Of a DNA stretch of 64,000 nucleotides, positions 21,960 to 38,000 are shown piece by piece. A program made the position numbers and the translations under genes. Position 1 is the stretch's first letter. Each line of letters begins with the position of its first letter. The notes beneath the pieces are model-generated. The model searched no databases. It worked only from the letters and a program-made list of their open reading frames with translations, and was not told the DNA's origin. This DNA comes from Hyaloperonospora brassicae (Eukaryota; Oomycota; Peronosporomycetes; Peronosporales; Peronosporaceae), in assembly GCA_947650285.1 (NCBI GenBank), contig CANTFL010001296.1:310001-374000 (forward strand), written 5' to 3'.

Positions 21960-23560
21960 TTCGAACAGATGACCAGACCGAAGATGGTAACAACAGAAAG
22001 CGCGCTAAGCGATCAATAAACAAGTTTTTCCACATGTATTTTCTGACAGACAACTACAACCAGCATCTGAGGACTCAGCATGAAAGCCGATGGTCTAAAT
22101 TTCAGACTCTATTAAACAAGTATAGGAAGGCATATTTCCGTGGGATTAAGGCCCGCTTTGTGGAGAATCTGCCATTTATTTGGGATAGAGATCTCAAAAA
22201 CCCTCTATCATACAAGCCGAATGGAAAATTGTCGATTCCATCATTGCAGAGTTGTTATGCGATAAAAAGGAAGAAGCGGGGTTGAAGATGAACCCGGAAG
22301 TTTTGCCTCGCCCTCCAAAGCTGATGATGGGAACAAATCTGAAGCTGCGGATATACACATAGAATTGAGCCGCTCTGGCTGCTGTACACCAACATCAGCT
22401 GCTAAGATACGGGTCATCTCTCTTTACCATGGTTGGGGTAGAAAGGGCTTCCAAGGCAATTTTTTACCAATTTTCTGTCATCAACAGGATCCAGAAGGAG
22501 CTCATTGATCGCCATAAGAGTGTGGGGATCTACTTCGTCAATCAGCCAGCATGACGAAGCACTACAGAGAAGTAACCGGTCTTGCTAGCGTTCGCTTCCC
22601 AAACAAATTTAATGTTTCAAGGGTGGTGCAGGTTACTGTAGCAGAAAATATCGCACTGCTATCTGACTTTTTTAAGTACGTTTGAGCTTTCTCAATACCC
22701 TTTAAATTCGTCTACATACCACTCAACTTCCTATCTGGATGTCAGGATACAATTTTGCCTTAAAAGGAGAGCCCCCCCAATTTTCATTTGGTTTCTCTAC
22801 CACTCTTTGAAAGACAAACTGAGGAAAATTTGTATAGAGTTCTTGCAAATAAGCTAGATTCGATTTGGCCTACTTTGTCCTTGTGAACTATTGGACTGGC
22901 TACCGGAAGGGCTAGAAGTATGACTGGCGGTTTCCGTGGCTTTGCAAGTACGCTATAAAGACACGTCAAAGCTGGCCTTATTCGTATTTAATATGGTGCC
23001 AATCAGCTTGACTTGTTGATGGAACGGCTTTTCAAAGATTTATTCGACGGTCAGTTCCTGGCAAGTTTAATTGCACTTAATGGGTATCTGTCCCGGCAGC
23101 GATTTGCTATATAGCGTATGAACATAAAATGCAAGAACCTGAGCTCTACTCGATGGCTCTCCATGAGACGGACATTGAGGTAGTTCTGAAAGAACAGTCA
23201 GCCTATCATGATATGCCTCAGAAGATATAATGCAGCTTGCAGTCCTTTCACTGAGCTGCTGGATTGTTACTTACTATGTAGACCGTCTGATGAGAAGATT
23301 CGATATCACCTTTAAAGAGATGCAACGAAGGACAATTCTAGTTGGTGAGCAGGCAGAAGATATGCATTATTTCGCGGCATCCTTTGTGCGTACGGGAGAC
23401 CTAAATGATGATATTGACGTCTTTGAAAGATTATTCTGAGGAGTTAGGTTTATATGAATACACCAACCTCCCCGACTCAATTTTAGACAGTTTAAAGAAG
23501 GTAAAGACGTAGTCTATGGCTGGCACAAACCGTGGCTATCTTTGATTCGGTCATTTGTTT
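21960..23560 (+). pseudogene. Decayed hAT-like transposase
   Basis: Fragments in changing frames follow the order of oomycete hAT-type transposases. At 22034-22160 an N-terminal zinc-finger-like stretch reads NQHLRTQHESRWSKFQTLL. Near 22270 a mid segment reads LKMNPEVLPRPPKL. A central region near 22920 gives SMTGGFRGFAST. Near 22980-23050 comes YGANQLDLLMERLFKDLFDG, and near 23130 the motif STRWLSM. Many stops and frameshifts separate them, so there is no intact protein. Start and end are approximate and no terminal inverted repeats were found. The order and RWLSM-type motif support the call; this rests on recalled family features. Confidence 0.5.
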
Positions 23561-25505
23561 AAGATCAAGAAGCTTTTGTGGCCGACGATGATCTCAATGA
23601 TCTTGGGAGTCAAAATGATGATGGACCGCGGTGCGCAGGCGGACATTAGTCGCTGTAGGCACAATGATGTCAACGGGTACTGACTAAAAACGTTGTATCG
23701 TGGCTAAAAAAGAGAAAAAGTTTCTGACTCCCGTTCTCCCGCAGGACTCGGTGCTATAGTTCCCTTCCAAATTGAACGTTATCCTTGCGGAATACAAAAA
23801 GAGGCTCGAAGATTTTACCTTGGATATTTCCTAGAAGACGCGGAGGTCGATTTCGGAAAGCTCAAAATACCAGAAGATACAGAAGGCGAAGTTTAACACG
23901 CACTGAGAATAGAAACGCGAAAGAAGTAAAGGAATGAACGAAGAAGTGAAGTAGTAGAATCTACAGAAGACAATATAATATTTTCGTCTCTTTTGATTAA
24001 AGATGGGTGACATGTGGCCATAGCAACACAATTTTTCGTTCACTGACTTTGTTGGGGGCATAACAAGTGTTTGTTCAAAAACTTGTACAGTCAAGTCAAA
24101 GTTTTAGTCACAACGTAAGCAAACGATAACAGTCTTACTGACATGACAGAAACTTTTCTTTGGAAATTATTTCCCAGGCAAAGCAAAATCAAAGACTATA
24201 GAAAGACCAAAAGCTTGTTTTCAAACAAGAAGATCTTTTTTGTGCTGATGGTTAAAAATGAAAGCCCTTATGATAGATCGAGCGTTTGTTTGCTCGTACT
24301 AAAATGCTGCTTTGCGCTACTAACCTTTAAATACTGTCTTCCTACTTCTGTCATCCTTATTTTTCTTTACTTCTATACTTCGTGGTGAGTATTCATTAAA
24401 ATGGTGGCTCCTTGTCTCTACATCCATCGTGTGTTACGATGGGTGGCGGTGGATACTGCTGGTCTTTCTTTGATTTCGATGATACTTTTGATATTGGCAA
24501 CAGTGCTAGCGATGGTGGGGATGAGTTAAACAACGACATCCTTATATCACACACTTCTACCACCGATCACTTTTAATAAGTAAAGAGCTGGTAGTTGGCC
24601 ACTACATCTTTTTTCCTCCTGACCAGATACCAACTTGTGCCGCTACTGATGTCACTGCTGCTACTTCTGTTGCAGTAGGTCGAGTCTCCGTCCCGCCTCA
24701 CTCGATCGTATTTTTCTCTTACGCATTCACTGAGCATTGACGATTAAACTGATGTTAGATTCTACTTTGTAAATTCTGATGTACGTGGGGAGAAGTGCAG
24801 AAGAATAATGATGAAAAGTGTGGATCGCGACTACTGCATTAAGTGTGAGATCGATTTGATTGGTGGAGTGATGTCGGAGATAGGCCCGTTGGCACGAATG
24901 ATGGTGTCACACGACTGAGCGATAGGAAATTACTGGGGGAATTATGCAGATTGATCTACCTAATGATCAAGAAGGAGTATAGTCATGGATCGAAGATTTT
25001 CCGATCGCGATCCGCGATCGAAGGTTTGGATCATCAAGGTTCAAGAACCGGATCATTAAAGAGGTGATGGTTGTTTTGGTGAGGTATATTCGGGTACGCG
25101 AACGACCCACTATATCCGGTATATTCCAACCATGGTTTTTGATAGGTAGTGGCGGGATTTATAGCTACTGTGGGGATCGTACATAATTGTCACCCTCATA
25201 AATTATTGAACACAGTGAGGGGAATTAACCGGCAGTTATCATCTTAAAGATTAGACTACTGCACCACTACCCCCGGGGGACCACCCCGCAACTTCACTCA
25301 AGGGGTAAACATGAAGTGGACTACTGGATCGCTAATGACAATGGGATGGGGAAATATGGAAGCAAGCTGGAAGAGTAGATCTTTAAGATAATCAAGTATG
25401 CGAAGCTTCGGTCGTGACGGCACTTCGACCTTGGATGCCCGATCGAAGATGCAACCGATCGAATACGATCTACTTTGGGTGCGTACTGCCGATCGGTGTG
25501 GCACA
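23561..25505. other. AT-rich region without a recognisable gene
   Basis: No ORF above 90 codons. From about 24960 GATC-containing words become frequent (for example CGATCGCGATCCGCGATCGA near 25002), leading into the tandem repeats at 25506-25895. An isolated C/G run (CCCCCGGGGG) lies near 25269. Confidence 0.5.
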
Positions 25506-25600
25506 CATACCGCGATCCATTACCCTGCGATCCACTGCACCGCGATCCACTGCACCGCGATCCACTGTACCTCGATCCACTGTACTGCGATTCACTATGG
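25506..25600. repeat. 15-bp tandem repeat, GCGATCCACTGCACC
   Basis: The unit GCGATCCACTGCACC and close variants (CTGTACC, CTGTACT) occur about five times in a row. It contains GATC and CGATC in every copy. Confidence 0.85.
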
Positions 25601-25616
25601 AGCTATCCACGGGATA

Positions 25617-25895
25617 TATGATAGGCGTGGACACATGATCGAGGTAGATCACATAATTGGTGTGGATCACATACCGCGATATACTACCTCGCGATCTACT
25701 GCACCGCGATCCGCTATGAAGCGATTCACTATGGAGCGATTAAACGTGAGATATGATAAGGGTGGACACATGATCGAGGTAGATCACATAATTAGTGTGG
25801 ATCACATACCGCGATATACTACCTCGCGATCTACTGCACCGCGATCCACTATGAAGCGATCCACTATGGAGTGTCTGCTGTGGACCACATGGGGC
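25617..25895. repeat. 135-bp tandem duplication, GATC-rich
   Basis: TGGACACATGATCGAGGTAG begins at 25628 and again at 25763, a 135-bp period. Each unit continues through GATCACATAATT, ACCGCGATATACTACC and a tail of GCGATCCACT-type repeats, tying it to the preceding 15-bp array. The copies are about 93-95% alike by eye. Confidence 0.85.
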
Positions 25896-28770
25896 AAGAA
25901 GTGAATTACATGGACATGCTGTGCACAGCAGTCAACCTAGCAAACTGATAGGCATAGTCATAGGTTTTGGATTTGGTTAGTTGACATTAAACAGAATCGA
26001 ATTTGCAACGAAAGACACCCGTCGACTTCTCCCAGGAAGGAACTTTGACCTCCCGTGGAATAGAGAGTCACCCACGTCTCTGCAAGCTTCGCCCTTGGAT
26101 TTTTTGGCCAGGTGGAATATCAGTTCTCACCCCTCCCAACTGCGATCGGACGCAGTAACCTTACGGTTCAGCTTCAAGATCGCAAGACGGATCAAGTGGT
26201 CAGAAGGCTCGCGAATCAAGAATCACCCTGGACAAAGGCGAATCCGGCAGATCGCCCCAGTTACAAGCGATCGAGTGAAGAATTTCCACGCGATCCGCTT
26301 CTACGTTTGGCCGGGTGAAGAATTTCCACCCGATCAACACCTATTCCTAAAACGGCCAAGTTCAGCTTCTTCTCAAGTCCATCAAGAAGAGCGCATCCCG
26401 CCTCACCGACGGGTACAAAAGGTGAGCAAGAAGCCACAGAGCACGGAATCGGGTTACCCCGTCCATTATTCGGTTTTTTGGGCGCTAGTGGAGAGTCGGA
26501 ATTACAAGAAATTTGTGATCACCACTTCATCACATACGTTATCCCATACTTTACATCAGAAAACTCAGATTGCTCATATTTTACGTTTGTTTAAGTTCAA
26601 TATAAGCTAATTTTGCGGTTTGGCGCAAATCTCGAAGTTTACCCGGCCCTATTTGTTTGGTTAATGTCGCTGGAGCACGACTCTTGGCAAAAAAATACGT
26701 GACACTGCAATACGCGCAAAGGTCAAACCATGACGCATCATCGGGGCGTAGGCTTATGAACAAAGAGAGGGTTACGGACTCTATGAAGAGTAAGACTACA
26801 TTCACGAGAGATGTGGGACATCCTGCGTAGAGGAGTTGTATGGGCCTTTAATACTTATTTAATAACAACCTACAGCATAAGTTTAAATTATAACATAATT
26901 GACAAAACGATAATAGGAAGCAGTTACATTGAAGAAAGCTGTAAATTCATGAACAGCTCAAAACGTCCAAACTTTTTAGCGTAGAGCGCCATTTCTAGCT
27001 GTCTTTTCTTCGCAAAGTGGGAAAGGTAAGCACAGACCTTTTGATACAGGCTCTCACAAACAACGATAGACTCAGAACTATAATATTGGGATTGCCTAGC
27101 AAGATTCGGATGAAAGATAATTGCAACTTGGACCCCTATCTATGCCATCGTATGCAGCGTATCAATACGACACCACGAGTCACAAGCAATGAAGTCGTAA
27201 CACTCTTGAAACAAACGTGAATATTCAATTGTGCTATAAAGAAGATCGGCGCATATTTTTGATTTTTCAATTACGAAGAGAAGTAAAATTCATGTGATCT
27301 AACTACATGAATCAAATACAAGAAGAGAGAGGGTACCATTTGAGATGAGAAGATTTTGAAGGCACCAATATTTACAGTAGAATATGCATTGTATTATGAA
27401 GGAGTACTAAATGCATTACAATATGGACACTGATAGGTCGAATATATTCATTCGTGAATACACATCAACTATTATGTTTTAGTAGCTAACCAGAACAAAG
27501 TAGATGTGGCTTTTTTGAAATGGGTTGAACTATTCCGTGGCTTGGTGTTGTTGAAACGATTTGTTGCATTCATGGACTCATTAGATGACATATTTACAGT
27601 TGTTGGCCTACAAGCACCTTTGCTACAGGATATATAAAAGTTTTGACATGACCATTTGTTTTCAATGTTTATGCAATGAAACCGACTGTAGCAAGAATGC
27701 AGCAACACGAAGCGAGAATATATTGTGTGACAAGCTCGATGTCGGACCGCGAGGGCCGAGGCAATAACTTCTGTGTGTATACTATCATCCGCTGCAACCT
27801 TCAAATATGCATCTATCTGCACACCTTTTGAGCGACCTTGTACGAATCAACAAAACGCTAGCTGCAACACGTTCCGCTTCTTTCTTGAATACCAAAATTA
27901 TTATTCAGCATTTGTAAACCATTGCGCATTGTACTTTTTGCATCCGCAATAATCAACACGACATACGGCAGCTTTATTACCAAGAAAATGTGACTTCTTT
28001 AGCATATAATTTACTTTTCATGCCATATTGTATCCATCGCTCATAATGTCATTAGCTACTTTGAGACATTTTGTAAAGCATTTATTAACGCACTTTGACA
28101 ATTCACTATCTATCTCCGTCGAATCTCGATAACAACACTTAGGCGGAAGCTACACATAGATGTGATATGAAACCAATTAAAGAGTGATACGAGAGATATA
28201 AGTTACGTGACCGAGCCGACAACTGTGGACGAAATATTAGACTACGCTTGAAGGGTCAGCGCACCTTGTTACTTTCGCAAAAGACTTGAATGACTGTAGA
28301 AGTCTTTGAGGTATCGGATAGTAGCCCGACCTTTTGTGCTATAGTCAAGTCACAGCTGAATCGTCACATGGCTTGTCTCTATATTTGTCGTCATATTTTT
28401 GCACACGTTATAATAGTAATGATCTGTAGAAATTCGATACGTATAATCAAGAAGCCGTGCGACGGAAGTGAAGAGCTTCATTCGTACAGTAGGTCTCGAA
28501 AATTCAGCTCAAATACATGAGTACTGGAAAGGGTCAACGATCAATATGTATTACGAACATTGGAAAGTTTTGAAAGCTTCCCCTTTTTATCACAATTGAC
28601 CTCGGTGGCCAAGTAAAAAAGCACTGGCACCGTGGACCGAAAGGTTCGTGCGTCAATACACGTGCACAGGTTGAACAACTACATATTGATGAAGGGGTGG
28701 GTAACAAGGCCTGATACAATAGGTCGTACGCGTACCCGAATATACGTCAAACCTTATTTCTCTCCACCCT
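25896..28770. other. Region without a supported gene
   Basis: A 209-codon frame at 25981-26610 opens only with TTG, has no recognisable domain, and overlaps an equally plausible frame at 26112-26318, so it is not called as a gene. The DNA from 26600 onward is AT-rich with short ORFs only. Confidence 0.45.
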
Positions 28771-30640
<1,870 letters not shown>

Positions 30641-32119
30641 TACAAATATAGGATTGGGTAAGGGAGAAGCTCGGCCTCCGGATCGCCACAACGGCAGCAG
30701 AACGTATTCGTCAGGCACCATCCAACTCCTTCCTTGCCACGGGCAGGAAGCGTAATCGATAGGTGCTGTATCCAGCATTTGAGGCTGCGTTCTTCGCCTT
30801 CTATCGTCTCAATCACGGCAAAGCAATTCTCCCGGACGATCTACAACTAGAAGAAGGTCGCTCAATCCGAGCCGCTTATAAGATAAGCGAGAACGACCTG
30901 CGGCTTACGAATGGGTGGCTGCAAAATTTTCGAGGCTCGACACGGCATCCAGCAGCATGTGCTTCACGGCGTGGCAGACTCAGTCGATCGCGCTCAACTA
31001 GCAGTAAATCGAATGTAGCTCAAAGAGCTGATTTGCCAATATTCACCACGAGATGTATTCAATTTTACCGACTTATCTATCTTCTATCCTCGACCTCCAA
31101 TCAAGACATTGTAAACTGTCAAGCGCAACGGATAGAAGCTAGAGAAGGATGGTATTACAGTCGCAATGTGCTGCAGCATGACCGGGATCGAGAAGATGGA
31201 TCTCGTTGCCATAGGCAAGTCGAAGCATCCACGAGCATTTCGCAAAAGCCACCACCAAACAAATGAAGTTTTGTACTTCAACAATCATACTGCGTGAAAT
31301 ATCGGGTCACCGTTTGCTGAGTGGCTTCGGTTTTCCGGTACCAAGATGCACGGTGGGCGAGTGCTTCTCCTGTTGGACAACGCGTCGTGTCACTATGGCG
31401 CCGCTAATTGCTACAAAATCAAGCTGACATTCCTGCCGCCAAATATGACAGCAACTTGCAACCTCTCGACGCAGGTACAATAGATTGAGGGTATCTTGAC
31501 TAGAAATATATCAGGGTGTTTTATGATCGAAATTAATTGGTCATTTAAATATCGGTATCGAAAGAAATTTGTTCGATGGCTCCTATATGCAATCCACACC
31601 AGAATCGGCCGAAAATTTGATATCCTGGGAGCTGTGGGCTTCGCTTTATCGATCTGGGAGGAGGTACCCAAGCAAGCAATTCACAAATTCTGGAGCAAGT
31701 GTGCTGTCGTGGGGGCGGTAACGATAGCCGATCTCACCCAACTACGCGACCCCAACAAACGCATTGATCGATCTGTTGAGGACCAGCTGACCAACTTTAT
31801 GCAGATTTTGACTTGCAGCGTCAATGTCGACGAGTACACCGGTGCGGATGACGAAAAGCCGATCGAGTGCGACCCAGACACGATAGAGCGTGAGGAGGTT
31901 GAGAACGACAGTGATGGTGAAAATGCCGATGAGGTGACGATTGGGCCATACGAGACTCTAGGATGTTGTCGAAGTCAGTCATCCTTCCTTTCGCTACAGC
32001 ATGACAGTGACGAATTGACGAAGGATCTGGCAAGTATCACCGAGCACGTTAGAAAGCAAAGATCGATGCGAAAGACTCAGTGTACCATGGATGTATTTCT
32101 TAGAATGGGTTTGGATTGA
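30641..32119 (+). pseudogene. Decayed pogo/jerky-type (DDE_1) transposase
   Basis: Pieces in order follow the CENP-B-like/DDE_1 architecture. An N-terminal helix-turn-helix stretch (30763-30950) reads LYPAFEAAFFAFYRLNHGKA and then LRLTNGWLQNFRG, matching the S/T-N-G-W-L-x-x-F signature of CENP-B-type DNA binding. A degenerate catalytic region near 31130-31270 follows. Near 31365-31450, RVLLLLDNASCHYG gives the second catalytic Asp, then LTFLPPN. After a stop (31482-31484) the C-terminal part continues at 31496-32119, with RRYRKKFVRWLL-like and EVPKQAIHKFWSKCAV segments and an acidic tail. At least one stop and one frameshift interrupt it. It is a cut-and-paste element relic, now inactive. Confidence 0.75.
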
Positions 32120-34557
32120 CGCTCCATACAATAGCGCTTTACATTTGAAATGATGCAAAAAAGCTACACACATTGGACTGCTGTATGGAGGGACGACTGT
32201 ATATAATAACTGGAGAGATTGCGGAGGTAAGTTATTTGTTAAAGACAGGTCAACCGGACGATGTGTGTGGTTCCCCTCGCCTACATCAGCATGGTGACCT
32301 GTCTTCTGTTTGTGCTTTTAGTTGTTAAACGAAATTTCCGTCTTATTACCCAAAATACTACGACTGTAATATATTAAATCAAGAATATAATCGAATTTAC
32401 AAAATCAGTGAATAGGCATATCAGTTCAGCAAATATTGTAAATAAATAGGGCTGATTTGTTATGAAGCGCTCTACGCATCTGTCTGTGTCGTACGATTTG
32501 TAGCGTAGCTAGATATGTTATACTCTAAATGTAATTGTTTTTGTACGCAAAACCGTAAGATATTATATTATTATTATAGGAAGCAAGATTACAATGTCAA
32601 AGTATACGTATTCTCATCCTCGTCAAATGAAGGCTATTACACAGTCATATTTGTCACTAGGTACGACAGTATCTTATTGATTTATCAGTCGCTGCATTAT
32701 CTATTGTGATGAGTGGGTATCGTCGGTTTACCTCTCCGTTATAGCAAATGCACGTTTCTGCACTCGAGTCTCGTTGACGTTCAAAGATGCGTGATGAATA
32801 TTTTATCTACTTAACACGTCATTACTTTAGGACTTTTTGTGATCACTAATGTACATAAGATGCAAACTTAATCGTTTTACATAGTTGAAATGACTACCTA
32901 CCGCTATTATATTTTCATCTTGTCGTGTTCGTAGATGGGAGGTCATTTAGAATGCATAAAGGTGCTTTGGCCTCGCTCTTTTTTGGGTCACCATAACGAC
33001 TGCAAAGGAGATATAAGCAATTTAAAAAAGGAATAAAAACGTGTTGTCGACGTACCTCTAATCATCTTTACTATCACTAAGTATTTTCGATTGGTGGAAG
33101 AGTAATCTGGCTGAAAACGAGTTTTTAAACAATGACGATTTTGTAAAGGATAGGTTATTGGTGCAGAACGAATAATTTGGATTGGCGGTGGGTTAAGCTT
33201 GATTGGTTTAAATATCTAAAAATCGTTTAGTAAGCAACATAGATTACAAATAAAGCCAATGAAGCATCGCGGCAAATCAAAAACCATTTGCCATCTCGAT
33301 GGCGTCTATGAATATGCACATTTCTTTCCTAAATTCAGCCGCTTGAATATATAAATGGTAGTATGGCATGTGGTTCTGATTTGATGGTAGTGTGTTAAGA
33401 AGCAGGACTTGTTGTCCGTAAGAACCAGCAAAAAGATGATGGAGAGACAAGATGCACGCGTATAATGGATCACTGCGGTCTCTCGATATAGCTAGAGTTA
33501 TTGGATTAAACAGATATAATATCTAAAGTAAGTACCGAAAATTATACCTCAGAAAAGAGTTACCTGCCAGGTCCACGACAACGAAGTAATATCTAAATAG
33601 ATTATTAAGCGTTGGCGCTTATACTTAATTAAATGTGCGCCCCGTTTTGCCTTCAGAAAACATAAATATGTTAATCCTGAGTTTCAAGTGATATTGTCAA
33701 AGTTGGCGTTTAAACAATGTGATATATTTCGGGCTCCTCCCATATCGCAATTACGCACGCAACGTTTATTGACAAGGTCATTTCTGGAAAACGGGAGGGT
33801 TAAATTAGCTTTTTAAAGAACAAAAAGCCCTTTGATAAGAATGATAGGGTCGTACTATACTCGTATGAATTTGATAATCGTATAAGGGAGCGGTCATTCA
33901 GGATCCTTTAGGCAAAGGCAGTGTTACTCTACTTTTTGTAAGCCTCAAAATGTCTAGATTATAAACGTTGTGTAAAGATCTATTGGAACAAATTGAGTAC
34001 GAATTACTGTGTTATGATGAAGTGCTCAATGCTTTTCAATAAAAGTTTCTGTGAGAGGAATGAGAGCTTCCCAACCTCACGGCGTACCGCTTGTACTGTC
34101 TATGATGCGTAATGGTCTCATTATTTCATCGGATAGGAGACACATTTAAAAACCTATATATTAAAACTGTGACTTTAAAGATGGAGATTTATTACGATCA
34201 AATTATTCTTGATGCTGCATCATACCGCAACATTCATTGTTCTTCGATTTTTTATAGCTAATGAGAGCTAGAGCTTGAACAAGACATCTTTTATCAACAT
34301 ATTGCGCGCTAAACGGATATGTTTGGAGTATTCTGTCACACCAAGATATATGTTTATGCTCCAGATTGTCATTATTAATATGCATGACATATTGTTCCGA
34401 CCAATGAAAAGCGCCGCACTTGACTACTTTGTTGTTAATTGTGTTCATGCACAGCCGGGGAACATAAAAGAGGATATAATAAGGGGTGAACGGATACTTT
34501 ACATAAAGTTATTTCATTTTTCAAATAAGTTGGACGCAACAACTTTTGCTATAGTTG
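32120..34557. other. AT-rich region, nothing recognised
   Basis: Only short ORFs. An 11-bp inverted pair AAGACAGGTCA/TGACCTGTCTT lies within about 32240-32310 and may belong to the neighbouring transposon or be chance. Confidence 0.5.
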
Positions 34558-35033
34558 TGTTGCTGTATGGAGAACGCTCTTGCTCAGATAACTGAGTAAG
34601 GCCTTGTAGTGTTAAGAATACACGGGTGCGTATACCCGACGTCACGTACACATGGCGTTAGGAAGCGCGACCAAGAGTTGTACAGAACCCGAAAGCTTTG
34701 TCTTGAGGGAAAGTAGAACTATTATTTAATGTAATTTTTTTCTTACTAAATCATCTTTCTTTTTAATCTAAATATATTTAACTACTGTCTCCTATGTAAG
34801 CCTTCTGTACACCACCCATTTAGCGCTTCCAGCAAGGATTGGTGGTTAATTTGGTTGATGTACCGTGTACATCAACCAAGAAGTGGACCCCTCCTTGGAT
34901 ATTACTCTTAGAGGCAATATTACGACAACCTCGCTTTTCTCGAGAGATGTTGATTAAATATTATCAAAATAGGTGATAATCAAAAATTGGTACATTCGTA
35001 CCAAGTTTTGTGTAACGGGCTCACCTCGTTACA
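34558..35033 (-). mobile_element. Solo LTR, reverse orientation, diverged (~476 bp)
   Basis: On the minus strand it starts TGTAACGAGGTGAGCCCGTT at 35033. It then follows the 21436-21898 solo LTR closely, sharing GATGTACACGGTACATCAAC-type and ATTAACCACCAATC segments and TTCTACTTT. The far end is degenerate, so the boundary at 34558 and any target duplication are uncertain. It is the older-looking of the two solo LTRs. Confidence 0.8.
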
Positions 35034-38000
35034 GTTGCAATTGTTAAACAACCATGATTTTGTGCTAGATCAAAATATTGCGCGAGGCTGCATATTTTTT
35101 AAAATAGATAACGTAATTATTGAAGATTAGAAAAAAATGATGACAACACCGAAAACATGTTTTGGCACATTATTTTTCCCCCTAGCACTAGCATATCTAA
35201 TCAGTGAATACGTGTAGCTTTTGTTAGCTCTCGCTTTTCTTTATCACCACATTCACTTGGTAAAGTATAGATGTTTAGTTGTGAAACTAATGCTTTTTCG
35301 TGCCGCCTGTAGCTATATCATTTTCAGAGGTCTCTATTACTTGCAGCATTGTTCTGTATAAAAGAAATAGCATCTTCGTATATATCTTACGATATACCTA
35401 GATTCAAGCTTTTTTAGAGGGCATGATGATTCACATTTTTTGCCATAAAGAATTTATCGTCTTGATATGACGCATCAACGAAAGAAAAGACATACCCTAC
35501 CATTGACCCATGCATTTGCACGCATTACCTAGTGCCTTCTATCCTTCACACATCGAGCAGATATATTATTGATGATATCGCATCATTCACGAACGATCGC
35601 AACTCTATTGATTATATGCTAGTTTCTACAGCGCTTCTGCTAATGTTTTTCGTGATGCATCCTTTTTAAGACGACCGCAGAAATCGACACCGGAGTTACT
35701 GACATTAGGATGATGACCTTGGAAGGGCTTTTACAATAGCTGGACAGAACGATGACGGAGTGCCTACAAAGTAAAATAGTACATTATCAAGTTCCATCCT
35801 TCCAGTGTATCGCGAAAATGTATAAACCTCGTTGGCACCATGCAGATTTGTAGTTGATGGATACATAACCAGGATCAATCTGCATTTTTGCTCAGTCGTT
35901 TATGTTGTCATATCACTGGGTTGTCACTACCACTAAACCAATCCACGCTGGCGGTATCACAAAAAAAACGCTACAATCAAGTGCGCATTGTGATCCAGGT
36001 AAAACTTGCAGTACTTATAATTGGATAGAACCTACCCTTAAATGTCTTTTAGATCAAAATTATGGACTACTTACAAGGTGTGTCAGCATGTCAAGCTTAG
36101 TTTCACGTAATATCCATCGCTACGGCCGCTGTTACTTACTTTATGGTGCCGGCAATCTAATTAAACTGACTTTACTCGTAAATTTATAGGTTTTACAAAA
36201 TTCTGAAATACTTATTCTTGTTAATTGTTTAGCGAGATAGAACATGTTGCGATGCCAACGCCGAACCCGGTAAAGGGCTGTGCCCGTAACTATATCGACC
36301 CGATATTTTCATCAACATAGGACGCCTGGTAAATTGTGGTGTGCTCGGGACCACAGCCACACGACACAAATGGCGTATAGCTTAATTTGAGATAGTACGA
36401 TATTAATACTGTCATTGTTGTTACTTTGATATTGATTTACACATAGATATACTACAACCGCTCTTTCAATGAAGCATCTTCAATCTTTTTATGTGGATTA
36501 GGGTCTTGAGGACCGCGTAGTACAGACTATACAACTTGGTATATGCTTTCGTCATGCTCCTATGCACCGTTACGCTTATAGCTTGTACCCGCACTTCTTA
36601 TTACTCCTCGATTGTGGCACTAAGCTCTGATTGTAGTCTTTATAGATGTGAACACTTATATGGCTCTTACTTCGCATATGTTTACACATTTAAGTGGCAG
36701 CCAAAAAGACATGGATAAAACAATCGACGATACATCAATCGAGATGCTTAAGGAATGATACATTTCCGGGATATCGCAGCCAGAGTATTCACTTCGCGGT
36801 GATGCCAAATTTATAATTTTCCATTAAAATTTACAACCCACGATGGATGAAAGGTACTTGAGCATAGCCTTTTACTTTGCCAACAAAAATGGTGATCGTA
36901 TAACAATAATATATGTCGCGAAAGGAGTGGATTGACAGAAATGAAGGGCTTGAGCACAGGTATTACAGAACTTTTTCTCGCGGAAAATGAGGTATTTTTT
37001 GCCGTCATCATCGGTCTGGAAAATATAACACAAGTACGGTTGCAAAATCTAGCCAGGTAAGGATTGGTTCGTTTTGTTTCCTGTGTTATCCAGCAATCGC
37101 GTACTTAATATTATTTTGAACGAGAATGCGCTTACTATTGGTTTCACTATGCCAAGTTGTTTATACAATAAAATATTGACATAATGATAGTAAAGATAGT
37201 CCACCACATATGACAATAACTGTATCACTACTATGATTTTGATTGAATATCCCCTTTTTCATTTCACGAAGCCCCTATACCTCATTACGATCTATTCCCA
37301 CAAACAATGATAAAAGCACTGCCTCTGCAAGGTGTGTTACGTAGCATAATCGAAGCTATCCCGGTAAAACAGTTTGGCTGCTACTATAAAATCTTGCTCA
37401 AGACAGAATTGTAGTAACCTTCACATCCAATTATCAACATGCCAGACACTTTTTGCATCTATGTTTTGTCCGCTGATCTGTTTTGAAATATATGCATAGT
37501 ACGCCGCGTCGATTCATAGATACAGTTTGTATCGTGAGGGAGCCCGAAGTATTATTCTTGCATAACCTATGCAATATCCCGTGGTACTTAGTTTCAAGCT
37601 ATTTCTTCGGCTAGTGAAAGAACCTTTTCTATCCAATAATGCCATTTTTTATTTCTTGTCTACATATAAAAAATCGAGCGCCTAAATTGACTGAATCGCT
37701 AGGAGAAATATTGCAAGCTGTCAACGTGTTCGCGTGAATACAAGAGATGCGACATTTACACCAAGACTCGAATAGGAAACATCTCTGGGTAGGGCACATG
37801 TATCGGGAGCCACTAAGGTGAGGCTGGAATGTTTGGAGAAAGCCAACTTTATCTATCCTCTTGTGATATTAAATACATATTAAATGTGCACAGTGTGGAT
37901 TTCTTATTTTTACATAATAAAACTTATAAAGTACAAAAAACATCATTGCGAGCCTATGCATACCAATGATAATGAGCAAGTTACAATATCAGTGATTTCT

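Noticed and set aside
25917..25930. 14-bp palindrome TGCTGTGCACAGCA as an operator or recombination site
   Set aside because: It is short and isolated, and a palindrome of this size is not unexpected in 64 kb.
25981..26610. 209-codon plus-strand ORF
   Set aside because: It has only a TTG start, no recognisable domain, and a competing open frame in the same DNA.
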